A stretch of DNA of 7,524 nt from Candidatus Methanoplasma sp. (GTDB lineage: Archaea; Thermoplasmatota; Thermoplasmata; Methanomassiliicoccales; Methanomethylophilaceae), in NCBI GenBank assembly GCA_031274665.1, contig JAISPV010000042.1, positions 1 through 7,524 on the forward strand. The letters are read 5' to 3'. The number at the start of each line of letters is the position of its first letter. Position 1 is the first letter of the stretch. The notes under the pieces are model-generated. The model did no database searches. It was not told where the DNA came from and was given only the letters and a program-made list of their open reading frames with translations. Both the position numbers and the translations under genes were made by a program. Positions 1 through 6,120 of the stretch are shown here, piece by piece.

Positions 1-4
1 ATCC

Positions 5-631
5 TTGAAACCATTCGTTCATATCAACTGTGCCGTGTCCGCGGACGGGAAGATCGCCGGCGTCGACAGGAAACAGGTTCGGATCTCGTCCGATGAAGAC
101 ATGGTCAGAGTAAAAGAGCTCAGAAAGAAGTTTGACGCCATTCTTGTAGGGGTCGGTACCGTCCTTGCCGACGATCCGCACCTTACCGTCAAAGAACTCG
201 ATTATGATACGAATCCGATAAGGATAATAATAGACCCGCACGGCAGGACGCCTGACGATGCGTTGGTATTGGACGAGCGCGCACCTACTGTGATGATCAC
301 ATCATGCGACAGAGAATGGGATTGCGAAGAGACCATGCGTTTTAAAGGTGAACTCTGTCTTTCCGAGATGCTCGAGACGCTTGCCGAGGAGATCGGTATC
401 GAGAGCATCCTTGTCGAAGGGGGCGGGGAGACGATCGCTTCTTTTTTCAAAGAGGGATTGGTGGATGTGTACACGGTATTTGTCGGCGGACTGATCATCG
501 GCGGAAGGACCGCACCGACACCTGCCGACGGAGATGGTTGGGTCTCCGAGGGCGGCATAAGGCTTGTGCTCAAGGACAGCACGGTCATGGGCAACGGGGT
601 CGTCCTGACATTCGAGCCCGAGAAAGGATGA
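5..631 (+). CDS. arfC: 2,5-diamino-6-ribosylamino-4(3H)-pyrimidinone 5'-phosphate reductase
   Basis: Cytosolic NAD(P)H-dependent reductase of archaeal riboflavin (and F420 precursor) synthesis. It reduces the ribosyl side chain of the diaminopyrimidinone phosphate to ribityl before deamination. The 208-residue product is a single RibD C-terminal/DHFR-like domain without the N-terminal deaminase of bacterial RibD, as in archaeal ArfC/Rib7 (about 220 aa). Visible family motifs are SADGKIA (12-18), RISSDED (26-32), GVGTVLADDPHLTV (49-62, nucleotide-binding region), ILVEGGG (135-141) and the glycine-rich GGLIIGGRTAPTP (161-173). The start is TTG at 5; the residues after it align with the usual family N terminus. 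Only 4 bases lie upstream, so its ribosome-binding site is outside the window and a slightly longer form cannot be excluded. The stop is TGA. The gene is probably complete or nearly so. Function is assigned by motif recognition. Confidence 0.9.
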   Translation: MKPFVHINCAVSADGKIAGVDRKQVRISSDEDMVRVKELRKKFDAILVGVGTVLADDPHLTVKELDYDTNPIRIIIDPHGRTPDDALVLDERAPTVMITSCDREWDCEETMRFKGELCLSEMLETLAEEIGIESILVEGGGETIASFFKEGLVDVYTVFVGGLIIGGRTAPTPADGDGWVSEGGIRLVLKDSTVMGNGVVLTFEPEKG

Positions 632-675
632 GCTCTTACGCCAATGCTTAATACTCCATACCAACTGACAGAATA

Positions 676-687
676 AGAGGGTCGATC
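676..687 (+). promoter_or_regulatory. Shine-Dalgarno sequence of mtnA supporting its TTG start
   Basis: AGAGGGTCGATC lies directly before the TTG at 688. GAGGG followed by GATC resembles the complement of the archaeal 16S 3' end (AGGAGGTGATC), and the spacing is right for TTG at 688. No in-frame ATG nearby gives a better N terminus. Confidence 0.65.
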
Positions 688-1692
688 TTGAAAGTAAGAA
701 CAGACGGCGGGGTCAGGGACCTGAGGGCGGTATGGTTCGATAACGGGAAAGTGATGATGATCGACCAGAGAGAACTTCCGCACAAAATAGTGATCGCAGG
801 CTTTGATGACCACAAGGATGTGGCCGAAGCCATTCGGAACATGACGACCCGGGGCGCACCTTCGATCGGTGCAGCCGCAGCATACGCCATGTGCCTGGCA
901 TCCCTTTCCGGTGCCGACCTTGATACGGCGTCACAAGAGATAAAGGCGGCGAGACCCACCGCCAACGACCTTTTCTTCGCGGTAGACCGCATGTTTTCCA
1001 TTCTCAAGAACGGCTCGGACCCCGTCAAGGCCGCTAATGATTATGCGGATATGATCGTCGACAAGTGCACAAAGATCGGAGAGCACGGTTCGAAACTCAT
1101 CAGGGATGGAATGACGATCATGACCCACTGCAACGCCGGTGCCTTGGCGACAGTTGATGTAGGCACCGCATTGGCCCCGATGAGGAGGGCGTGGGCAGAC
1201 GGGAAAAGGTTCTTTGTGTATGCCTCTGAAACAAGACCCCGGCTTCAGGGTATGCAGCTCACCGCCTGGGAACTGGATCAGGAAGGCATTGACCATGCTG
1301 TGATCCCCGACGGGGCCTCCGCCTATTATATGGAAAAGGGCGTGGATATGATAATAACGGGCGCCGACCGTATCACAGCCAACGGCGACTTCGCCAACAA
1401 GATCGGGACCTTCGATAAAGCGATCGTTGCAAAACGTTTCGGCATCCCTTTCTATGTAGCCGCACCCGTTTCCACTTTCGATTTCAATACAAAGACGGGC
1501 AAGGACATCGAGATCGAACAAAGGTCCGAGAAAGAGGTAACGGAGATCTGCGGAACTAGGATCGCTCCGAAAGGATCAAGGGCCCTCAACCCTGCATTCG
1601 ACGTCACTCCCGCAGAACTTGTCACCGGTTTCATAACCGAGAACGGGATATTGAGCCCAAAAGATATCAGAAAGGTGATGATCAATGAATGA
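688..1692 (+). CDS. mtnA: S-methyl-5-thioribose-1-phosphate isomerase (MtnA, eIF2B-like fold)
   Basis: Isomerises 5-methylthioribose 1-phosphate, and in methanogens probably also 5-deoxyribose 1-phosphate, to the matching ribulose 1-phosphate for methionine salvage or 5'-deoxyadenosine recycling. The 334-residue length is normal for MtnA. Motifs: IDQRELPH (25-32), RGAPSIG (55-61), THCNAGALAT (146-155) with the catalytic cysteine at C148, YASETRPRLQG (178-188), TGADRI (224-229) with the catalytic aspartate D227, NKIGT (237-241), FYVAAPVSTFD (255-265) and NPAFDVTP (301-308). RGAPxIG and the Cys/Asp pair fit MtnA better than ribose-1,5-bisphosphate isomerase or eIF2B subunits. The start is TTG with a good SD. 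It follows arfC after 56 bp, where only a weak TATA-like stretch (647-655) is visible, so co-transcription with arfC is possible. Its last 8 bp overlap the aldolase gene, implying translational coupling and a shared pathway. Confidence 0.93.
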   Translation: MKVRTDGGVRDLRAVWFDNGKVMMIDQRELPHKIVIAGFDDHKDVAEAIRNMTTRGAPSIGAAAAYAMCLASLSGADLDTASQEIKAARPTANDLFFAVDRMFSILKNGSDPVKAANDYADMIVDKCTKIGEHGSKLIRDGMTIMTHCNAGALATVDVGTALAPMRRAWADGKRFFVYASETRPRLQGMQLTAWELDQEGIDHAVIPDGASAYYMEKGVDMIITGADRITANGDFANKIGTFDKAIVAKRFGIPFYVAAPVSTFDFNTKTGKDIEIEQRSEKEVTEICGTRIAPKGSRALNPAFDVTPAELVTGFITENGILSPKDIRKVMINE

Positions 1693-2290
1693 ACAGACCG
1701 CGCGCAACAAACTTACAGACATCTGCAAGCTTATTTATGATCGAAATCTCACCGTCTCCGCAGGAGGCAATATGAGTCTGCGCCTTAACGATAAAGAATT
1801 CATCATAACGCCCAGCGGCAGGAACAAAGGCCTGCTCAGGCCGGACGAGATGGTCTTGATGAATATGAAAGGAAAAACGCTTTCCGACGGAAGACCGTCC
1901 ATAGAAAAAGGTTTCCACATCGCATTGTTCAAAGCGGATCCCGAGACCGCATCAGTGATACATTGCCACCCCCTTAATTGCACAATTCTTGCCGTCAGGG
2001 GTGAGAAGATAAGAAGTTCGCTTACTCCGGAAGGGGTAATCTTGTTGGGCGATGTTCCGATGATAGGTTATTTCACACCCGGATCGAAAAAGCTTGTGGA
2101 GGAGGTTGCAAAGAATTCGTCATCCAGGGCGATGCTCATGGAAAGGCACGGGGCTATAACGCAGGGCAGGACGCTTGAAGAAGCGTTCAACCGGATGGAG
2201 GAATTGGAATTCCAGGCAAAACTGCAGATCTTGGCCGGGAATGCGGACGAACTTCCCGCGTCCGAGGTCAGGAAACTTTTGAAGATGTGA
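1685..2290 (+). CDS. Class II aldolase, L-fuculose-1-phosphate aldolase family (FucA/AraD type)
   Basis: Zinc-dependent class II aldolase of 201 residues. The family cleaves ketose 1-phosphates to DHAP and an aldehyde. Motifs: SAGGNMSLR (25-33), ITPSG (41-45), the catalytic-type glutamate E74 in RPSIEKGFH, the zinc ligands H93 and H95 in HCHP, and H155 in MERHGAITQG. The ATG at 1685 lies inside the end of mtnA (ATGAATGA) and has GGTGA at 1674-1678 with a 6-nt spacer. Coupling to mtnA makes 5-deoxyribulose 1-phosphate or 5-methylthioribulose 1-phosphate the likely substrate, giving DHAP plus lactaldehyde or methylthioacetaldehyde. This resembles the promiscuous M. jannaschii fuculose-1-phosphate aldolase and the bacterial DHAP shunt. 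Substrate is inferred from context; MtnB-type dehydratases share this fold but catalyse a different step. I see no other MtnB-pathway gene here. Confidence 0.88.
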   Translation: MNEQTARNKLTDICKLIYDRNLTVSAGGNMSLRLNDKEFIITPSGRNKGLLRPDEMVLMNMKGKTLSDGRPSIEKGFHIALFKADPETASVIHCHPLNCTILAVRGEKIRSSLTPEGVILLGDVPMIGYFTPGSKKLVEEVAKNSSSRAMLMERHGAITQGRTLEEAFNRMEELEFQAKLQILAGNADELPASEVRKLLKM

Positions 2291-2294
2291 TCGC

Positions 2295-3377
2295 ATGGCG
2301 GTACTTGTAACGAAGTGGTTCGGAGTTTTTCTGATAGACGAGAAGAATGGCCGAGTGATAGACAAAAGACTCATGCCGGGCAACCCCGATCTGATCGCAG
2401 AGAAGCTTGCATCCCTGCAGAGAGGCTCCATCCTTGAAGAAGAGAAGGAACTTGCGGGAAAGATGCCTAAGATATACGTGTCCAGCGCAAGACAGTCGGA
2501 ACTCGGAAAACCTATGTTCTACGATTCCTCCAACCTTGACCCAAAGTCGTTCGGGTTCAGCGAAGACGTCATGCACAGAGCCATGCTGGGTCTTGGAAAA
2601 CTAAGGACATCCGAACCTGTCCCGCGGGACAGGAACCTTGTGCATGCGATACGAGGATTGGACGATCTCATTGAGAGTGCCAACCTTTTGAACGAAAGGC
2701 TTCACGAATGGTACGGGATGCATTTCCCGGAATTATCGGACATCGCAAAGGACGACCGGTATGCGATGCTGATAGCCGAATACGGCGACAGGGAGAGCAT
2801 CGCCAAAGAACTCGGTCAAGACATCACCTCCATCGGCGCCGACTTTGACGATGACGATCTGAAAGAGATGATGGGTCTAGCCGACACCCTGATCCGCCTG
2901 TACGAAGAAAAAGAAAGAATGGAGGATTACATCAAGGAGATAGCCTCGGCGGCCGCGCCGAACATGTGCGCCCTCATAGAAGCCCCTCTTTCGGCCAGAC
3001 TCATTTCTTTGGCAGGAGGATTGGAGAGGCTGTCCACACTGCCTTCCTCCACCGTACAGCTTCTTGGAGCCGAGAAGGCAATGTTCAGGCACCTCAGGTC
3101 AGGCAAACGCCCTCCGAAGCACGGGGTCATTTATCAGCATCCCGATGTGCACAGGTCTCCTTATTGGCAGAGAGGCAAGATAGCCAGAGCTCTTGCGGGA
3201 AAGGTGCTCATCGCAGCGAAGATCGATGCCAACAAGGGAGAGTTCAGAGGGGACATCCTCAAAGAAGAGTTCGGATCGCGTGTCAACGACATCCGGGAAC
3301 GCTACCCCGAAGCTCCGAAAAAGCCACAGAGCCAGAGTACTCCGAAGAAGAAACGCGGCAGTAGATCCAGGCGCTGA
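2295..3377 (+). CDS. nop5: Nop5/Nop56/58-family C/D-box RNP protein
   Basis: Core protein of archaeal box C/D sRNPs. It bridges L7Ae-bound guide RNA and the methyltransferase fibrillarin during 2'-O-methylation of rRNA and tRNA. In the 360-residue product, residues 1-105 form the N-terminal fibrillarin-binding domain. A helical coiled-coil region follows (about 115-225, containing an acidic DFDDDD stretch at 183-188). The NOP RNA-binding domain covers about 225-335, with its signature starting GAEKAMFRHLRSGKRPP (258-274) and ending in HGVIYQHP (276-283). The tail after 340 is short, basic and Ser/Lys/Arg-rich, as usual for archaeal Nop5. The ATG follows the aldolase stop by 4 bp, and GTGATC (2287-2292) can pair with the 16S 3' end. 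The gene closes the mtnA-aldolase cluster; no fibrillarin gene follows it, although many archaea have one there. Confidence 0.93.
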   Translation: MAVLVTKWFGVFLIDEKNGRVIDKRLMPGNPDLIAEKLASLQRGSILEEEKELAGKMPKIYVSSARQSELGKPMFYDSSNLDPKSFGFSEDVMHRAMLGLGKLRTSEPVPRDRNLVHAIRGLDDLIESANLLNERLHEWYGMHFPELSDIAKDDRYAMLIAEYGDRESIAKELGQDITSIGADFDDDDLKEMMGLADTLIRLYEEKERMEDYIKEIASAAAPNMCALIEAPLSARLISLAGGLERLSTLPSSTVQLLGAEKAMFRHLRSGKRPPKHGVIYQHPDVHRSPYWQRGKIARALAGKVLIAAKIDANKGEFRGDILKEEFGSRVNDIRERYPEAPKKPQSQSTPKKKRGSRSRR

Positions 3378-3390
3378 ACGAAATCCACAA

Positions 3391-3402
3391 AATATATTTA
3401 AA
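3391..3402 (+). promoter_or_regulatory. Archaeal TATA element for aif5A-speB
   Basis: AATATATTTAAA stands out as the A/T-rich block in the longest noncoding gap, 14 bp after the nop5 stop, with the purine-rich CGAAAT upstream as a possible BRE. Archaeal spacing would put the transcription start near 3418-3427, giving aif5A a leader of about 95 nt. The sequence is visible; its promoter role is inferred. Confidence 0.7.
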
Positions 3403-3519
3403 CGCGTGAAGGATAGGGACTTCAGATAAAAATGCTGCCGTTGCCCGATATTTCTCAGTTTGCCCCATTTTTCAGAAGGGAGCTGGACTACCGACCGGCG
3501 GCCCATGGTGGTTAAGAAA
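3403..3519 (+). promoter_or_regulatory. aif5A leader region with a small upstream ORF and a T-run
   Basis: This is the only long noncoding stretch. It holds an ATG-initiated frame (3432-3515, 27 codons, beginning MLPLPDISQF and ending in TAA) whose stop lies 4 bp before the chosen aif5A ATG. If the TATA element is used, that ATG would be only about 5-14 nt from the transcript start. A T5 run (3468-3472) after CCCCA could serve as an archaeal terminator for nop5 or as a leader element. I see no convincing strong hairpin. Whether the small frame is translated is unknown; it has no recognisable homology and no good SD. Confidence 0.35.
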
Positions 3520-3897
3520 ATGTGGGAAATGAAAGAGATCAGAGAGCTGAAAGTCGGAAGGTATGTCAACATTGACGAGTCCCCTTGTAAGATCATATCG
3601 ATAAGCACCTCGAAACCCGGGAAACACGGGTCCGCAAAAGCCAATATCGAAGCCGCGGATATTTTCACAGGCGCCAAAAAATCAATAAATGCACCGGTGA
3701 GCACAAAGGTGCAGGTCCCTCAGATAGACAAGAGAAAAGGGCAGGTGCTGTCCATACAGGGCAACGAGGTCCAGATAATGGACCTTGAGACGTTCGAGAA
3801 CTTCTCCATGGCCATCAACGAGGACCACGAGGGTCCCCTTGAAGAGGGCGGAGAGGTCATGTATATCGTCGCTATGGGCAAGAACAAGCTCCTGTAA
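3520..3897 (+). CDS. eif5a: Translation initiation factor 5A (aIF5A, hypusine-containing)
   Basis: Cytosolic elongation-assisting factor that relieves ribosome stalling, for example at proline-rich stretches. It becomes active after deoxyhypusine/hypusine is built on one lysine from spermidine. The 125-residue form has the SH3-like N domain (about 1-70) with KVGRYVNIDESPCKI (11-25) and the hypusination loop SKPGKHGSAK (31-40), in which K35 is the expected modified lysine. The OB-fold C domain (about 71-125) contains RKGQVLSIQGNEVQIMD (72-88). I chose ATG 3520 because GGTGG (3507-3511) precedes it by 8 nt and the family N terminus is short. Other in-frame starts are ATG 3505 and ATG 3529, plus a TTG at 3460 that would add non-homologous residues. 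It has its own TATA promoter and lies 10 bp before speB, with which it is almost surely co-transcribed. Confidence 0.93.
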   Translation: MWEMKEIRELKVGRYVNIDESPCKIISISTSKPGKHGSAKANIEAADIFTGAKKSINAPVSTKVQVPQIDKRKGQVLSIQGNEVQIMDLETFENFSMAINEDHEGPLEEGGEVMYIVAMGKNKLL

Positions 3898-3902
3898 GGT
3901 GG
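3896..3902 (+). promoter_or_regulatory. Shine-Dalgarno sequence fixing the speB GTG start
   Basis: AAGGTGG overlaps the aif5A stop codon and sits 5 nt before the GTG at 3908. It selects this GTG over the long upstream extension of the frame, which runs antisense-free through aif5A in another reading frame and has no agmatinase similarity. Confidence 0.75.
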
Positions 3903-3907
3903 CACCC

Positions 3908-4768
3908 GTGCCATATGGGATCTCCTACGCCGGCGCAGAGTCCGATTACGACTCAGCGGATGTGTTCCTATTGGGCATCCCGTATGACCGTACATCCAGT
4001 TTCAGGTCCGGTGCCAGAGAGGCGCCTTTCCACATAAGGCGGGCATCGTATAATTTTGAGGAGATCCATTTCGAGCACGGCCTTGACCTTCCCCGCCTGA
4101 ACATCTTCGACCAGGGGAACTGCGAGGACCCGTTCCTGCCCGAGGACATGATGGATGAAGTGAAGTTCTTCATGGCACCGGCCATAAAGGACAACAAGTT
4201 CACCATTGCTATAGGCGGTGAGCACTCCGTCAACATCCCGATCATACAATGTTTCGAAAAGAATGATATCGCCCTGATAACAATAGACGCCCATCTTGAT
4301 TCCAGGGACGAATACCTCGGGACAAGATACAGCCACGCCTGCGTCACTAGACGCGCCGCGGAACATTTGGGTATCGAGAATGTCTTCTCGCTTGGAGTTA
4401 GATCTATCTCCAAAGAAGAATTGGAAAGAGACGATGTCATTCCCCATTTCACTTCTTATGAGATAAAAGAAAAAGGAATGGAGCGGGCGGTGAAAAAAGC
4501 GCTTGAGAGCGTCAAGAACGAGCGCATCTATCTTTCTCTGGATATAGACGGCATCGATCCCGCGTTCGCGCCCGGTACCGGCACACCGGAGCCTTTCGGC
4601 CTCGATCCGGTGGATGTGAAAAAGGCCATTGATATGATCGGGGGCAGGCTGGCGGGTGTCGATGTCACAGAGGTCTGTCCCCCCGCCGACCCTTCGGGTA
4701 TAACATCGGTGCTTGCATCCAGACTGATCAACGAGGTCCTGGCTATCCGCTCGAAATACCTTAACTGA
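3908..4768 (+). CDS. speB: Agmatinase (ureohydrolase family)
   Basis: Manganese-dependent hydrolase that converts agmatine to putrescine and urea, the archaeal route from arginine to spermidine. The GTG-started product has 286 residues, typical for archaeal agmatinases. Ureohydrolase motifs are complete: GGEHS (103-107) with metal ligand H106, IDAHLDSRDEY (126-136) with D127, H129 and D131, YSHACVTRR (141-149), SLDIDGIDPAFAPGTGTPEP (210-229) with ligands D212 and D214, and the C-terminal DVTEVCPPADPSG (252-264). SHAC after the second metal motif favours agmatinase over arginase or formiminoglutamase. It follows aif5A by 10 bp, and spermidine made from putrescine is the donor for aIF5A hypusination, so the pair is functionally coherent. 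Its last 8 bp overlap the end of glmM on the opposite strand. Confidence 0.93.
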   Translation: MPYGISYAGAESDYDSADVFLLGIPYDRTSSFRSGAREAPFHIRRASYNFEEIHFEHGLDLPRLNIFDQGNCEDPFLPEDMMDEVKFFMAPAIKDNKFTIAIGGEHSVNIPIIQCFEKNDIALITIDAHLDSRDEYLGTRYSHACVTRRAAEHLGIENVFSLGVRSISKEELERDDVIPHFTSYEIKEKGMERAVKKALESVKNERIYLSLDIDGIDPAFAPGTGTPEPFGLDPVDVKKAIDMIGGRLAGVDVTEVCPPADPSGITSVLASRLINEVLAIRSKYLN

Positions 4769-6119
4769 ATCCTTGGTCAAGATACTCTTTGACCAATGTT
4801 TCGTACTTCTCCGCTCTCTCTTTTGCGGCCGCTTCGTCCTTTGATTCGGAAAAGATCCTGAACACGGGCTCCGTGCCGGACGGTCTGACAAGGACCCATC
4901 CGTCATCGAACAATATCTTCATCCCGTCCGTGTTGTCCATTCTTGCTCCGGCACTTTCGCCTGCGAGGTGGTCGAGGACGTTCTTTTTCATGCTGTGGGG
5001 GCATTCTATCTTTTTCTTCATTGTGTAATAGACAGGGAAATCTGATATCTGGCTCTTCAGCGGTCCATCCTTCACGATGCACTCCAGCATCTTTGCGATG
5101 GCCAGCCCGCCGTCCCTGCAATACTGATGTTCGGGGAAGATCAGTCCTCCGTTCTCCTCTCCGCCGAACACTGCCCCGGTCTCGATCATCCTTCGGGCGA
5201 CGATAGGCGATCCCACAGCCGTATAGTCGATCGAACCGCCCGCCCCGTTCACGATCTCCTCGACGAGGGAGGAGGAACTGACCGGAGTGACGATCGACCC
5301 TTTCTTTTTCGAGAGGGCGTATCTCGACATAAGGGCCAGGCTCTTGTCCCCGCTGACATATTTACCGTCATTCGAAATGAAGACGCATCTGTCCGCATCC
5401 CCGTCGTGGGCTATACCCAGGTCGGACTCTGTGGCTTCTGTGAGCGAGATGAGATCTTTGAGATTCTCTTCCGTCGGTTCGCTTGGGTGTCCCGGGAACT
5501 CCCCTTGAGGATTGCAGTTGATCGTTATCGCCCTTACATTCAGTTTCTTAAGGAGAAGGGGGGCTGTCTCGTACGCTGCGCCGTTTGCGCAGTCGAGACA
5601 CACTTTCAATCCCGCTTTCCTTATAGACTCCGAATCTACTTTGGAGATTATCGCATCGATGTATTCCTCTCCGGCACCTTTTATCCTGCCCATGTCCCCT
5701 ATCTCGTTCCATGGCGCGCAGGGTATCTCCTTTGCGTATTGAGCTTCGATCTCCTCTTCCTCTTCCCGGCTTGCCTCGGTCCCGTCCGGCGAGATGCATT
5801 TTATCCCGTTGAACTGCGGCGGGTTATGAGAAGCGGTGATCATCACTCCCCCGTTCACGTTGCTGTGCGTTCTCACATAATATTGCAGCGCCGGAGTGGG
5901 CAGCACCCCCAGGTCGAGAACGTCGGCGCCTGCCGACATTATCCCCGACGACACTGCCGCCTTTATCATGTCGGCGGATACCCTCGTGTCGGTGGCAATG
6001 GCCACGGTCCCTCCCATCGCGATTCCGATGGCCTTACCCATCTGAAGTGCCAGATCGGAGGTCATATCCTCGTTGATGACCCCGCGCACCCCGTTCGTGC
6101 CGAAAAGCCTCTCGGGCAA
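4761..6119 (-). CDS. glmM: Phosphoglucosamine mutase (alpha-D-phosphohexomutase family)
   Basis: Interconverts glucosamine 6-phosphate and glucosamine 1-phosphate on the way to UDP-GlcNAc, needed for archaeal glycans and glycoproteins. The 452-residue product has the full four-domain layout: LFGTNGVRG at the N terminus (5-13), the active-site serine loop TASHNP (95-100) with phosphoserine S97, the Mg2+-binding DGDADR (239-244), the sugar-binding GGEENGG (319-325) and the phosphate-binding RPSGTEP (412-418). GEENG and FGTNGVRG fit GlmM best, but archaeal relatives include phosphomannomutases and bifunctional enzymes, so substrate is a little less certain than family. The start is TTG at 6119 with an excellent SD. 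It begins 1 bp after the DUF47 gene ends, so it is the last gene of the minus-strand operon. Its 3' end overlaps speB convergently. Confidence 0.92.
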   Translation of the reverse strand: MPERLFGTNGVRGVINEDMTSDLALQMGKAIGIAMGGTVAIATDTRVSADMIKAAVSSGIMSAGADVLDLGVLPTPALQYYVRTHSNVNGGVMITASHNPPQFNGIKCISPDGTEASREEEEEIEAQYAKEIPCAPWNEIGDMGRIKGAGEEYIDAIISKVDSESIRKAGLKVCLDCANGAAYETAPLLLKKLNVRAITINCNPQGEFPGHPSEPTEENLKDLISLTEATESDLGIAHDGDADRCVFISNDGKYVSGDKSLALMSRYALSKKKGSIVTPVSSSSLVEEIVNGAGGSIDYTAVGSPIVARRMIETGAVFGGEENGGLIFPEHQYCRDGGLAIAKMLECIVKDGPLKSQISDFPVYYTMKKKIECPHSMKKNVLDHLAGESAGARMDNTDGMKILFDDGWVLVRPSGTEPVFRIFSESKDEAAAKERAEKYETLVKEYLDQGFS

Positions 6120-6120
6120 C

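Noticed and set aside
202..813. 203-residue minus-strand frame across the arfC-mtnA junction
   Set aside because: Low-complexity Ser/Pro-rich translation opposite two well-supported genes.
688..1692. Ribose-1,5-bisphosphate isomerase or eIF2B subunit instead of MtnA
   Set aside because: RGAPSIG, HCNAGALAT, the GADRI aspartate and the NKIGT/FYVAAP blocks are the MtnA pattern.
3460..3519. TTG-initiated N-terminal extension of aIF5A (20 residues)
   Set aside because: Residues are unlike the family N terminus and lack an SD; ATG 3520 with GGTGG upstream fits better.
3403..3519. Riboswitch or strong hairpin terminator in the aif5A leader
   Set aside because: Only weak imperfect pairings were found by eye, and no known riboswitch core was recognised.
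3099..3704. 201-residue minus-strand frame opposite the nop5 end, leader and aif5A start
   Set aside because: Covers two conserved plus-strand genes and shows no domain; the leader promoter points the other way.
3785..3907. Long N-terminal extension of agmatinase overlapping aif5A
   Set aside because: The extension is Arg/Ser-rich out-of-frame aif5A sequence; the SD at 3896-3902 and GTG 3908 give the normal family length.
3968..4906. 312-residue open frame on the minus strand opposite speB
   Set aside because: Shadow of agmatinase; no family motifs, and it also runs through the end of glmM.
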